Assembly (NCBI GenBank): GCA_007128555.1
Contig: SKXF01000434.1
Coordinates: 1 to 17,733, forward strand
DNA: 17,733 bases
Reading direction: 5' to 3'
Source of the DNA: Clostridia bacterium
GTDB lineage: Bacteria; Bacillota_E; SLMV01; PUMD01
Shown: positions 1 through 7,334 of the stretch, one piece after another
Numbering within the stretch: the stretch's first letter is position 1
Layout: every line of letters begins with the position of its first letter
Notes under the pieces: generated by a model
Database searches by the model: none
The model's input: the letters and a program-made list of their open reading frames with translations, nothing else
What the model was told of the DNA's origin: nothing
Position numbers and translations under genes: made by a program

Positions 1-683
1 ACGCTGGGGACCCCGTTGAGCTCGGGGCTGCCTACTCTGAAGCCGGTGCCGATGAGCTGGTGTTTCTTGACATATCAGCCACGGTCGAAGGCAGGGAGAC
101 CACCCTTGATTGGGTCAGGCGGGTAGCCGAGGAGGTTTTCATTCCCCTGACAGTTGGGGGCGGGATTGGGGATCTGGATGACATTCGTGAGGTCTTGCGA
201 GCCGGGGCTGACAAGATCTCCCTGAACTCTGCTGCAGTGGCTGATCCTTCCCTGGTACGGAGGGCTGCCCACGAGTACGGATCCCAATGCATTGTGGTGG
301 CCGTCGATGCCCGACGGGTCGAGGGCTCAGAAGAACCGGCCTGGGAAGTGTACACGCACGGAGGACGCCGCAAGACGGGGCTATGTGCTCTTGAATGGTC
401 AGAGCAGGTGGTGGATCTTGGTGCCGGAGAACTGCTGGTGACGAGCATGGATGCCGATGGCACCACGCAGGGATATGATCTCGAACTGTTGCGGGAGTTG
501 AGCCAGGGTGTGTCGGTACCCCTGATTGCCTCGGGAGGAGCTGGTGGGCCCGAAGATATGCTCGCGGCATTTGAAGCGGGGGCCGATGCTGCCCTCGCCG
601 CTTCCATCTTTCACTATGATCGCTGGACAGTCAGGGGTGTCAAGGAATATCTTGCCAGGCGCGGTGTGGTGGTCAGGCTGTGA
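1..683 (+). CDS. hisF: Imidazole glycerol phosphate synthase cyclase subunit HisF (5' end cut off)
   Basis: HisF is the cyclase half of the cytoplasmic HisF-HisH enzyme. It uses ammonia delivered by HisH to turn PRFAR into imidazole glycerol phosphate and AICAR, linking histidine and purine synthesis. The reading frame is open from base 3 and the first visible residues are AGDPVEL, followed by [12 protein letters not shown], the typical early strands of the (beta/alpha)8 barrel. About 226 residues are visible against roughly 250 for the family, so some 25-30 residues, including the catalytic Asp of the first strand, lie outside the window. The second catalytic Asp is seen in VVAVDARR, and the phosphate-binding turns appear in [13 protein letters not shown] and IASGGAG. 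The GTG at 60 is internal and not a start. The stop TGA (681-683) overlaps the hisIE start by four bases, implying coupled translation. Identity is certain. Confidence 0.97.
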   Translation, partial: AGDPVELGAAYSEAGADELVFLDISATVEGRETTLDWVRRVAEEVFIPLTVGGGIGDLDDIREVLRAGADKISLNSAAVADPSLVRRAAHEYGSQCIVVAVDARRVEGSEEPAWEVYTHGGRRKTGLCALEWSEQVVDLGAGELLVTSMDADGTTQGYDLELLRELSQGVSVPLIASGGAGGPEDMLAAFEAGADAALAASIFHYDRWTVRGVKEYLARRGVVVRL

Positions 684-1312
684 AGTGGGCTGGGGTCGAT
701 GATGTACAGTTTGACCGAACAGGCCTCGCACCTGTGGTGGTGCAGCGGATTGCTGACGGCCGGGTGCTGATGCTGGCGTATGTCAATCGCCGGGCCGTGG
801 AACTGACGCTGGACACCGGTTGGGCCCATTTCTACAGCCGGAGTCGAGATGAACTGTGGAAGAAGGGCGGGACATCCGGCAACGTACAGCGTGTTGGGGA
901 GATCCAGTTAGATTGTGACGGGGATGCACTCCTTTATATGGTGGAAGAAGAAGGACCTGCCTGTCATACGGGGTATCAGTCCTGCTTTTTCCGCCAGGTG
1001 GACTCCGGTGCCGCCTGGCGAGGGCCTGCGAGGTCTGGTGTTCTGTTCGAGCTCTATGACGTGATCGAGGCGCGCAAGGCGTCGGCTCCGGAGGGCTCTT
1101 ATGTCAGGGAGCTCCTTGACGGTGAATGGGAGTTGCCGCTGCGCAAGGTGGGGGAGGAGGCCACCGAGGTGCTCCTGGCAGCCGTCGCGCCGGGGCAACC
1201 GAACCTGCCGGCAGAGATGGCAGATTTATGGTTTCATTGCCTGGTTCTTCTTTGCAGGTGTGACAGAGATCTCGAGGAGGTGCTGGATATTCTGCGCTCT
1301 CGCCGGGGATGA
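680..1312 (+). CDS. hisIE: Bifunctional phosphoribosyl-AMP cyclohydrolase / phosphoribosyl-ATP pyrophosphatase HisIE
   Basis: This is a fused enzyme for the second and third steps of histidine biosynthesis. Residues about 1-115 are the PRA-CH (HisI) domain, with [14 protein letters not shown], the metal-binding LDCDGDALL (D78, C79, D80, D82) and cysteines C95 and C102 in [11 protein letters not shown]. Residues about 125-205 are the all-helical PRA-PH (HisE) domain, with SYVRELLDG, the KVGEEATEV motif (156-164) and EMADLWFH (179-186), which supply the acidic Mg2+ ligands. The total of 210 aa is normal for a fusion. The GTG start at 680 overlaps the hisF stop (GTGA), which explains the lack of a good ribosome binding site of its own. 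It is the last his gene visible; an 85-base spacer separates it from noc, and I see no clear terminator there. Confidence 0.97.
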   Translation: MKWAGVDDVQFDRTGLAPVVVQRIADGRVLMLAYVNRRAVELTLDTGWAHFYSRSRDELWKKGGTSGNVQRVGEIQLDCDGDALLYMVEEEGPACHTGYQSCFFRQVDSGAAWRGPARSGVLFELYDVIEARKASAPEGSYVRELLDGEWELPLRKVGEEATEVLLAAVAPGQPNLPAEMADLWFHCLVLLCRCDRDLEEVLDILRSRRG

Positions 1313-1354
1313 CGTGGGGTAGTCGTCGGATTATCTCGATACAGGGAGGAAAGA

Positions 1355-1384
1355 GTGCCCCCCGTGGGGAATTCGAAGGGGTGA
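1355..1384 (+). other. Possible nine-codon leader ORF before noc
   Basis: A GTG at 1355 follows GGGAGGA (1344-1350) at a good four-base spacing and opens a nine-codon frame (VPPVGNSKG) ending at TGA 1382-1384, about 13 bases before the noc ATG. The ribosome binding site is at least as good as that of noc itself. It may be a translated upstream ORF that feeds ribosomes to noc or senses translation, or it may be chance in purine-rich DNA. No homology can be judged at this length. Confidence 0.25.
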
Positions 1385-1397
1385 GAGGGGGAGAGTT

Positions 1398-2297
1398 ATG
1401 ATCCGCAACTGGTGGCAGAGGACGGTCGGCAGTTCGGATGAAGGGGGCATTCCCGATCTGAGGATCACTGATGTTCCGGCAGACCAGATCGAGCCTAGCC
1501 CCTTTCAACCGCGAATGCATTTCAATGAGGACGATCTTCGCGAACTCGCGGAGTCCATCCAACAGGTTGGGCTCGTTGAGCCAATCGTGGTGCGGGAGGG
1601 CGACCCGGAAGGCGATGGGGCCAGGTACCAGCTGGTTGTTGGTGAACGCCGGCTTCGGGCGTGTCGCATGCTCGGCTTTGCCACCGTGCCCGCCATCGTG
1701 CGGGTGGTCAATGAGCGAGAGATGGCGCTGCTCGCCCTGACGGAAAACCTGCAGCGAGAAGATCTTCACTTCATGGAGGAGGCTATTGCCTTTCGACGGA
1801 TTCTCGATGAGTTTGATCTGACGCAGGGGGAGCTAGCGGAGCAACTGGGTCTGAAACAGTCCACGGTGTCGAACAAGCTGCGCCTTTTGTCCCTAGATGA
1901 TCAGATCAGGGAGGCTGTTCGCGAGGGTGGGGTGGGGGAGAGACATGCCCGGGCACTCCTTCGACTTCCTGACCTGGCAAGCCAGCAGCAGATCCTCAAG
2001 CAGATCGTGGACGAGGATTTACCGGTCCGGCAAACGGATGACCTGGTGGATAGAGTGTTGCAGGGGGAGGGTGCTTCGAAAGACAAGGGGCAGAGGGTCC
2101 AGGGTATCATACGCGATCTGCGAATCTTTCTCAACGGCATCAATCAGACGGTCGAAGCAATGCGAAAGTCCGGACTGAAGGTGCAGATGAGACAGGAGGA
2201 GCAGCCGGATCATTACGAGGTGGTGATCCGGATTGCCAAGGACGGGATGGGTGCGGTGAAGGGCCGTGGGAGGTCGACGGTTCGCAGCTCTCAGTAG
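1398..2297 (+). CDS. noc: Noc-type ParB/Spo0J paralogue (nucleoid occlusion protein)
   Basis: The 299-aa protein is a ParB-family CTP-dependent DNA clamp. The N-terminal CTPase domain carries PFQPR (35-39), GERRLRA (82-88) and ENLQRED (116-122). It is followed by the helix-turn-helix LTQGELAEQLGLKQSTVSNK (141-160) and a C-terminal dimerisation region. Two ParB-like genes flank parA here; in Bacillus the copy upstream of soj is Noc, which binds its own sites and stops Z-ring assembly over the nucleoid. Supporting Noc, the N terminus MIRNWWQRTVG looks like a short amphipathic membrane-targeting helix, as in Noc proteins. It lacks the LGKGLDALI ParA-stimulating motif that the downstream ParB has. 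The ATG at 1398 has GGGGGAGA just upstream. A second ParB with a Noc-like place but different specificity is the alternative. I did not find the Bacillus Noc-binding sequence in the window. Confidence 0.85.
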   Translation: MIRNWWQRTVGSSDEGGIPDLRITDVPADQIEPSPFQPRMHFNEDDLRELAESIQQVGLVEPIVVREGDPEGDGARYQLVVGERRLRACRMLGFATVPAIVRVVNEREMALLALTENLQREDLHFMEEAIAFRRILDEFDLTQGELAEQLGLKQSTVSNKLRLLSLDDQIREAVREGGVGERHARALLRLPDLASQQQILKQIVDEDLPVRQTDDLVDRVLQGEGASKDKGQRVQGIIRDLRIFLNGINQTVEAMRKSGLKVQMRQEEQPDHYEVVIRIAKDGMGAVKGRGRSTVRSSQ

Positions 2298-2330
2298 TAG
2301 GGTCGAGGTGTACCAGGGGGAGGTCGGATT

Positions 2331-3098
2331 TTGGGTAGGGTAATTGCGGTGGCAAATCAGAAAGGTGGCGTCGGAAAGACGACCACGGCCATTAATCTGT
2401 CTGCCTGCCTTGCCGAGGAGCAGGACCGTTCCGTCTTACTTGTTGACATTGACCCTCAGGGGAACAGTACCAGCGGCCTCGGTATTGATCGGCAGGCTTT
2501 GAGTGAGAGTGTCTATGATGCATTGATTGATGATGTCCCTGTTCGGCGCATTGTCCGTGCGACGGCAATGAAGAATCTTAAGGTTGTACCCTCCACGATC
2601 GATCTCGCCGGAGCAGAGATTGAGCTGGTCTCGATGATGGCCCGCGAGACCAGGCTGCGGACCGTGTTGAAAGACATTCGACATGATTTTGACTACGTGA
2701 TCGTGGATTGCCCTCCCAGTCTTGGGCTTCTCACGGTAAACGCCCTGACGGCGGCGGATCGGGTTTTGATCCCGATCCAGTGCGAGTACTATGCCCTCGA
2801 GGGCCTGACTCAGCTGCTCGGTAGTATCCGATTGGTCGAGAGAAAGCTGAACCAGGATCTTCAGGTGGAGGGTGTGTTGTTGACGATGTTTGACGGCAGG
2901 ACGAATCTCAGCATCGAGGTGGCTGATGAAGTTAAACGGTACTTCCGCAATCAAATGTTTGCGACGATAATTCCAAGAAACGTTCGTCTCAGTGAGGCCC
3001 CTGGTCATGGCAAACCTATTATGCACTACGATCCGTCTTCTCGGGGTGCCGAGGCGTATTCTGAGCTGGCCAGGGAGGTGGTGGAGAATGGCACGTAG
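2331..3098 (+). CDS. parA: Chromosome partitioning ATPase ParA (Soj)
   Basis: ParA/Soj is a deviant-Walker ATPase that binds DNA non-specifically as an ATP dimer and is released by ParB, driving origin segregation; in Bacillus it also controls DnaA. The sequence shows the signature-lysine Walker A KGGVGKTTT (11-19), the A' motif LLVDIDPQG (36-44) and Walker B VIVDCPPSLG (123-132). The 255-aa length is standard for chromosomal Soj, and there is no N-terminal DNA-binding extension of the plasmid type. The start is TTG at 2331, well placed after GGGGAGGT (2317-2324); no better start is in frame upstream. It lies 33 bases after noc and overlaps the parB start by 11 bases, so the three genes are very likely one transcript. 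Confidence 0.97.
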   Translation: MGRVIAVANQKGGVGKTTTAINLSACLAEEQDRSVLLVDIDPQGNSTSGLGIDRQALSESVYDALIDDVPVRRIVRATAMKNLKVVPSTIDLAGAEIELVSMMARETRLRTVLKDIRHDFDYVIVDCPPSLGLLTVNALTAADRVLIPIQCEYYALEGLTQLLGSIRLVERKLNQDLQVEGVLLTMFDGRTNLSIEVADEVKRYFRNQMFATIIPRNVRLSEAPGHGKPIMHYDPSSRGAEAYSELAREVVENGT

Positions 3099-3975
3099 GG
3101 TCCCAAGGTTGGGAAAAGGGTTGGACGCTCTGATTGGAGGCGCCAGTGATCCCAGGGACGGGGAAGGCGTCGTTGAAGTGGGTCTTTCGGAGATCAGGCC
3201 AAACAGGTTCCAACCACGGCGGAACTTTTCAGAGGAGAAGTTGGGGGAGCTGGCGGAGTCTATTCGTGTGCATGGGGTTGTTCAGCCGATTATCGTGCGT
3301 CGTGAGGAGGATTTCTTCGAGCTGGTCGCAGGTGAACGCCGCTGGAGGGCCGCCGAGATGGCGGGATTGAGCCAGATTCCGGCCATTGTTGGACAGTTTG
3401 ATGAACGGCAGTTGATGGAGATTGCCCTGGTGGAGAATCTGCAACGCGAGGACTTGAATCCCATGGAGCAGGCCGTGGCCTACCAGTCCCTCCAGCAGCA
3501 AGTCGGCCTGACGCAATCTGAGGTTGCCCAGAGGATAGGGGTCAGTCGGTCCCAGATTGCTAACGTGGTCCGGCTGTTGCAACTACCGGACGAGGTGCAG
3601 GGTATGGTGAGGGATACAAGGTTGGGCCTGGGGCATGCGAAGGTTATCCTGGGGATTGCCGAGGACGACCGGGTTTCCTTTGCTCGCGAGATTGTGTCGG
3701 CGGACATGACCGTGCGCCAGGCGGAGAAAGCCGCAGAGGCATGGAGAGCCCGCCCCACGAGGCACGAGACGACGGTGATCGCCGAGCCTGCACACGAGGA
3801 GGAGCTGGCCGAGCCGGATGTGTTCTTGCAGGATGTGGAGCAGCAAATCGGTCGCGCACTGGGTACGCGGGTCTCGCTCCGTGATCGGCGGGGCAAGGGG
3901 CGGATCGTGATCGAGTACTTTGACTACGAGGATTTGCAGCGGATTCTCGACATCATCCGCAGTCGACAGGGGTGA
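3088..3975 (+). CDS. parB: Chromosome partitioning protein ParB (Spo0J)
   Basis: ParB loads at parS, slides as a CTP-gated clamp, recruits SMC and stimulates ParA. The best start is ATG 3088, giving 295 aa and the typical N terminus MARRVPRLGKGLDALIGG, whose LGKGL helix contacts ParA; the 32 extra codons available upstream overlap parA and look unlike ParB. GERRWRA (82-88) and ENLQRED (116-122) mark the CTP pocket and arginine patch. The helix-turn-helix spans about 141-164 (LTQSEVAQRIGVSRSQIANV), and the C-terminal zipper domain ends in YFDYEDLQRILDII. A match to its target, parS, lies 41 bases after the stop codon. The ParA-stimulating N terminus distinguishes it from the paralogue at 1398. 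Confidence 0.97.
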   Translation: MARRVPRLGKGLDALIGGASDPRDGEGVVEVGLSEIRPNRFQPRRNFSEEKLGELAESIRVHGVVQPIIVRREEDFFELVAGERRWRAAEMAGLSQIPAIVGQFDERQLMEIALVENLQREDLNPMEQAVAYQSLQQQVGLTQSEVAQRIGVSRSQIANVVRLLQLPDEVQGMVRDTRLGLGHAKVILGIAEDDRVSFAREIVSADMTVRQAEKAAEAWRARPTRHETTVIAEPAHEEELAEPDVFLQDVEQQIGRALGTRVSLRDRRGKGRIVIEYFDYEDLQRILDIIRSRQG

Positions 3976-4000
3976 GGGCGGGTGAAAGGGCGAGGGGAAG

Positions 4001-4045
4001 GTCGAAGAACATCATTGTTCCACGTGGAACACTCGGTTCTTCGAC
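4001..4045. repeat. Long inverted repeat enclosing parS
   Basis: GTCGAAGAAC (4001-4010) and GTTCTTCGAC (4036-4045) are perfect 10-bp inverted copies placed almost symmetrically around parS, 5 bases from its left edge and 4 from its right. Together with the parS palindrome, 36 of 45 bases are in paired arms. In RNA this would fold into a long hairpin at the 3' end of the parB message; in DNA it could form a cruciform or supply extra protein contacts. There is no T-tract after it, so it is not a textbook terminator. Confidence 0.85.
4016..4031. promoter_or_regulatory. parS: parS centromere site, perfect palindrome
   Basis: The 16 bases TGTTCCACGTGGAACA form a perfect palindrome and match the widely conserved bacterial parS consensus (TGTTNCACGTGAAACA in Bacillus; the same palindrome as here is used in Pseudomonas). 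It lies in the spacer between parB and the DUF554 gene. Other CACGTG cores in the window (near 5763 and 15388) lack the flanking bases, so this is the only parS here. Confidence 0.96.
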
Positions 4046-4084
4046 AGGTCGCCAGCCATGGGCCGCCCACGGGAAGCGATGGTG

Positions 4085-4783
4085 ATGGACATGCTTGGAA
4101 CACTGGTGAACGTCGTTGCAATCGTTATTGGCTCTCTTTCGGGCCACTTTCTCATTCCCGCCATCCCCAAGTCGATGAGCCAGACCGTGACGGCCGGAGT
4201 TGCGCTGGCCGTGGTCCTCATCGGCCTGGACATGGCGCTCATAACGCAGAACCTCTTGATTATTATACTCAGCCTCGCCCTTGGCGGGGCCATCGGGGAG
4301 TTGGCCGGGATTCAGGGGGCCCTGGACCGCATCGGGGAGCGGGTTCGCCAGGCTGTTCCCAGTGCGATTGGAGCGGGCGATGCTTTTGTGACCGCAACAC
4401 TCATTTTCTGCGTCGGACCCATGGCCATCATGGGGGCGATCCAGAGCGGTGTGGCCGGTGATCATGCAACCCTTTACGCGAAGAGTACGCTGGATGGGAT
4501 CACGTCCCTCGTCCTGGGATCCACCCTCGGGCTCGGCGTGCTCGGCTCTGCTCTCCCTGTGCTTCTTTACCAGGGAGGGATCACCCTTGCTGCTGCTCAG
4601 CTCTCGACCCTGCTCACAGCTGACATGGTGACGGAGTTGACCGCTAGCGGCGGGATGATCATCGTTGCCCTCGGGTTGAACATGCTCGGGGTTACGGGCC
4701 TCCGAGTGGCTAACCTGCTTCCTGCGCTTGTCCTTGCCCCGGCGCTATCGAGCCTTGCCAGCATCATCTTCGTTCTGGGATGA
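4085..4783 (+). CDS. DUF554 family integral membrane protein
   Basis: This is a very hydrophobic protein of about 232 aa with six to seven predicted membrane spans, starting MLGTLVNVVAIVIGSLSG after a short MD lead. That opening, the conserved GAGDAFVTATLIFCVGPMAIMGAIQSG stretch (read in two parts) and ALGLNMLGV are typical of the DUF554 family (YdfK/YqgA). Its transport substrate or role is not known. Several in-frame starts exist (ATG 4058, 4079, 4085, 4091); I prefer 4085 because GGAAG at 4072-4076 is at good spacing and family members start at about this point. The gene begins 54 bases after parS, so ParB spreading could affect its expression. No link to segregation is established. Confidence 0.88.
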   Translation: MDMLGTLVNVVAIVIGSLSGHFLIPAIPKSMSQTVTAGVALAVVLIGLDMALITQNLLIIILSLALGGAIGELAGIQGALDRIGERVRQAVPSAIGAGDAFVTATLIFCVGPMAIMGAIQSGVAGDHATLYAKSTLDGITSLVLGSTLGLGVLGSALPVLLYQGGITLAAAQLSTLLTADMVTELTASGGMIIVALGLNMLGVTGLRVANLLPALVLAPALSSLASIIFVLG

Positions 4784-4880
4784 TGCCTGCGCTCGCTCAC
4801 AGAGGAACCGCCAGCCGTTACGTCGAATAGAGGAGCATGTACCTGCACAGCAAATGGTGATGAGCGTAAGGAGGACCTGG

Positions 4881-5861
4881 ATGTCGGATCGGCGTCGAAC
4901 GTCAAAGGATATGCACTGGACCCTGATCATGTTCAGGGACTCATCCGATCCCCCTTTAACCTTTCGGCTACCACGCTACGTCCCTGGCCTGCTCATTGCA
5001 CTCATGTTCCTCGTCGTACTGGCTGCTTCATCCTTCTGGACGGATTACCTGTACTGGCGTGCAAAGGCAGAGGAGGTCGGCCCACTTGAGGCGACCGTGT
5101 TGCGTCAGGAGGATGCAATCGCCGACCTGGCAGAGCAGCTCCGACGGGTGGAGTTGAGCCTGGAGGAGGTGGGCGAGCTGGATCGGCAGCTCCGCCTGGC
5201 AATCGGTCTTGACCCAGGTGATGCTGCGATTAAGGACATGCCTTCTTCGCCGGTCACGGATCAGTCCCTGGTGCAGCTCTATCTTGGTTCGGGCCCAGAG
5301 AACTCCCATCTTACGAACTCGAATATCGGTCTGCAGGAGCGCACACAAGCGCCGCTCTCAGTGGAGTCCCAGCTCTGGGTCCTCGCCGGCCAGGTGCAGG
5401 ACTACCTGCAGAGCCTCCTTGATCTACGGGGTGAACTAGGCGCTCAGTTGGCCGGTGAAAACCAATGGGAGACCCATCATCGCTGGCCTGTTTCGGGCGG
5501 ATACATAAGTTCCAATTACGGGTGGAGGAGCTCACCCATCACCGGTGCCTGGCAGTTTCACCCGGCCCTCGATATCGCAGCCCCAAGAGGGACGCCAATT
5601 GTAGCATCTGCGCCAGGGACCGTGATATTTGCAGGACGACTACCCCATTACGGCGAGACCGTCAGAATTCGCCACTCTGAGGATGTAGTGACCTCGTATA
5701 GTCATTGTAATGAAATAACAGTTCAGATCGGGGAGCGGGTCATCGCAGGCCAGATTATTGCACACGTGGGGAGCACGGGGCGTTCGACCGGTCCACATCT
5801 GCATTGGGAGTTGCATCACGACGGTGAACCGGTCAATCCCTGGCCCTACCTGCCGCAGTAA
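4881..5861 (+). CDS. Membrane-anchored M23 (LytM-type) peptidoglycan endopeptidase
   Basis: The protein of 326 aa has a short basic cytoplasmic N terminus, one membrane span at about 35-53 (YVPGLLIALMFLVVL), a coiled coil at about 62-108, and a C-terminal M23 zinc peptidase domain (about 203-322). The zinc ligands are visible: H227 and D231 in FHPALDIA, and the HLH triad (306-308) in GPHLHWEL, with H275 in YSH. All key residues are present, so it should cleave peptide cross-links in peptidoglycan rather than be a degenerate adaptor. The start ATG 4881 is chosen because AAGGAGG (4868-4874) precedes it; an open frame continues upstream to 4728 but overlaps DUF554. The stop is 16 bases before a bactofilin gene, a pairing known from other bacteria where bactofilin positions an M23 peptidase. 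Confidence 0.93.
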   Translation: MSDRRRTSKDMHWTLIMFRDSSDPPLTFRLPRYVPGLLIALMFLVVLAASSFWTDYLYWRAKAEEVGPLEATVLRQEDAIADLAEQLRRVELSLEEVGELDRQLRLAIGLDPGDAAIKDMPSSPVTDQSLVQLYLGSGPENSHLTNSNIGLQERTQAPLSVESQLWVLAGQVQDYLQSLLDLRGELGAQLAGENQWETHHRWPVSGGYISSNYGWRSSPITGAWQFHPALDIAAPRGTPIVASAPGTVIFAGRLPHYGETVRIRHSEDVVTSYSHCNEITVQIGERVIAGQIIAHVGSTGRSTGPHLHWELHHDGEPVNPWPYLPQ

Positions 5862-5877
5862 CGGAGGGGGACATGCC

Positions 5878-6282
5878 ATGTTCAGCAGACAGAAAGACAG
5901 GCCGATCGACCCAGGAAAGATCGCCACGGTACTGGGTGCCGGGACCCGCGTAGAGGGGTCTCTGACAGGGGACGGAAGCGTCCGCATCGACGGTTTTTTG
6001 AAAGGTAGCATCGACATCGCGGGCGACGTCGTCATCGCTGAGAAGGCGAAGGTGCAGGCCAGGATCTGTGCGAGGGCGGTGAAAGCGGCAGGGACGATTG
6101 AGGGTGACATCTGTAGTGCTGGACTAGTTGAGCTGGAGGCCACGGCAGTCGTCCATGGCGATGTCAGGTGTACGCACCTCGTCGTTGACAGGGGAGCAGT
6201 TCTCAACGGCTCTACGAAGATGGGCATGCCGGACAGTATTGACGAGATTGCGGAGGACGAACGCGCTGAGACGCCAGAGTAG
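5878..6282 (+). CDS. Bactofilin (polymer-forming cytoskeletal protein)
   Basis: Bactofilins form nucleotide-independent filaments through a right-handed beta-helix and scaffold cell-wall enzymes at the membrane. The 134-aa protein has the DUF583/bactofilin core from about residue 18 to 115: TVLGAGTRVEGSLTGDGSVR, IDGFLKGSIDIAG, VVIAEKAKVQARI, GTIEGDICS and AVVHGDVRCTHLVV, in regular glycine-punctuated rungs. Short disordered ends (MFSRQKDRPIDPGK and an acidic tail) are typical. ATG 5878 follows GGAGGGGG (5863-5870) at good spacing; an upstream open frame runs into the peptidase gene and does not look like bactofilin. Immediate linkage to the M23 gene suggests they act together in local wall remodelling (inference). 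Confidence 0.93.
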   Translation: MFSRQKDRPIDPGKIATVLGAGTRVEGSLTGDGSVRIDGFLKGSIDIAGDVVIAEKAKVQARICARAVKAAGTIEGDICSAGLVELEATAVVHGDVRCTHLVVDRGAVLNGSTKMGMPDSIDEIAEDERAETPE

Positions 6283-6317
6283 CCTCGATTGCAGATCCGT
6301 GTTGAATGGAGCAGCTG

Positions 6318-7310
6318 ATGCCCAGGGTCGCCTTCATTGTCAACCCAATCGCGGGCGGAGGACGGGCCCTCAGGGGCTGGAAGGCATTGCGTCCACACCT
6401 GCCTGCAGAGGGAAGCTTTGATCCGTACCTCACCCGCTCGGCCGGCGAGGGTGTTCGGCTCGCTGAGATGGCCGCCAGGGATAACTATGACGCGGTGGTG
6501 TCGGTAGGAGGGGATGGCACCGTGCAGGAGGTGGTCAATGGTCTGCTGGGTGTGGGCTTTTCCCGTTCGAGATACTCGGGTCCGGCAATGGGGATGCTAC
6601 CCCTCGGAAGGGGAAATGACTTCGCACGGACCTTTGAGCTGCGCGGGGAAGTGAGAGACTTGTGGGACAAGCAATGGCGTGCACTGAAGGGTTCGCACCG
6701 GCAAGTGGATGTCGGCCGCCAGACATGTGCAGGCCGTTCTTCCTACTTCATCAACATGTGCGGAGCGGGTTTCGATGCCGATGTGGCGGCAACCGCGAAT
6801 CGTCTCCCGAGAAGGATGGGAGGCGCCCTGCCCTACCTTTGTGGAATCTTCGTCAGGTTCATAGCCCTCAGCAGTCAGGCGCTCAACATACACATGCATG
6901 ATGTGGTGCCCGTTGAGGGGTGTGCTCATCGCCCGTGGGACACCATCACAACGATGCAGGGCGAGGACGGACGAATCGACGTGACGGTCAAACAGAGGTT
7001 TCTCCTGGTTCTCGCCGGGGTAGGTCGTTTTCTTGGCGGGGGGATGATGCTTCTACCCCATGCCCAGCCTCGGGATGGTTACCTGGATGTCATGCTGGCA
7101 GGGCCCGTCGGGCGGCTGCGTCTGCTCAGAGTGTTGCGAAGTAGCTTTGCAGGAGAGCACGTCTGCGAGCCAGAGGTTGCATACTTCCGGGCGCGCAGCC
7201 TCAGCGTTATAGGAACTGCTGACACCAACATTCATGCCGATGGAGACTACGTGGGGACGGGATCTGTGAAGATCGATGGCCTGTCGAGAATTCTACCCGT
7301 CCTATTCTGA
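6318..7310 (+). CDS. Diacylglycerol kinase family lipid kinase (DagK/YegS-like)
   Basis: A member of the DAGK catalytic family that phosphorylates diacylglycerol or a related lipid with ATP at the inner membrane face. The first residues MPRVAFIVNPIAGGGR are the typical first strand and loop. VVSVGGDGTVQEVVNG (60-75) is the nucleotide-binding signature and LPLGRGNDFAR (94-104) the second conserved block. The remainder is the beta-sandwich domain, with FINMCGAGFDADVA and a C-terminal IHADGDYVG motif. At 330 aa the length is normal. ATG 6318 has GGAG (6308-6311) at six-base spacing; ATG 6306, four codons earlier, is possible but lacks a comparable site. It could recycle diacylglycerol from lipoteichoic acid or similar polymer synthesis; the true substrate cannot be read from sequence. 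Confidence 0.92.
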   Translation: MPRVAFIVNPIAGGGRALRGWKALRPHLPAEGSFDPYLTRSAGEGVRLAEMAARDNYDAVVSVGGDGTVQEVVNGLLGVGFSRSRYSGPAMGMLPLGRGNDFARTFELRGEVRDLWDKQWRALKGSHRQVDVGRQTCAGRSSYFINMCGAGFDADVAATANRLPRRMGGALPYLCGIFVRFIALSSQALNIHMHDVVPVEGCAHRPWDTITTMQGEDGRIDVTVKQRFLLVLAGVGRFLGGGMMLLPHAQPRDGYLDVMLAGPVGRLRLLRVLRSSFAGEHVCEPEVAYFRARSLSVIGTADTNIHADGDYVGTGSVKIDGLSRILPVLF

Positions 7311-7334
7311 TACGGTCGTCTCGATGGAGAGGTG

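Noticed and set aside
1360..1369. CCCC/GGGG pairing before noc as a terminator of the his operon
   Set aside because: The possible stem is at most four pairs with no T-tract and overlaps the short leader ORF.
2992..3087. N-terminal extension of parB upstream of 3088
   Set aside because: It lies inside parA in another frame and lacks ParB features; ATG 3088 gives the typical LGKGLDALIG start.
4837..4860. Seven-codon ORF (MYLHSKW) with AGGAG upstream, before the M23 gene
   Set aside because: The Shine-Dalgarno is only one base from the ATG, too close to work, and nothing else supports it.
5763..5768. CACGTG cores near 5763 and 15388 as further parS sites
   Set aside because: Flanking bases do not match the 16-bp palindrome; both are inside coding sequence.
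5758..5877. Forty extra codons before the bactofilin
   Set aside because: They overlap the HLH motif region of the peptidase in another frame, and ATG 5878 has a good ribosome binding site and family-typical start.
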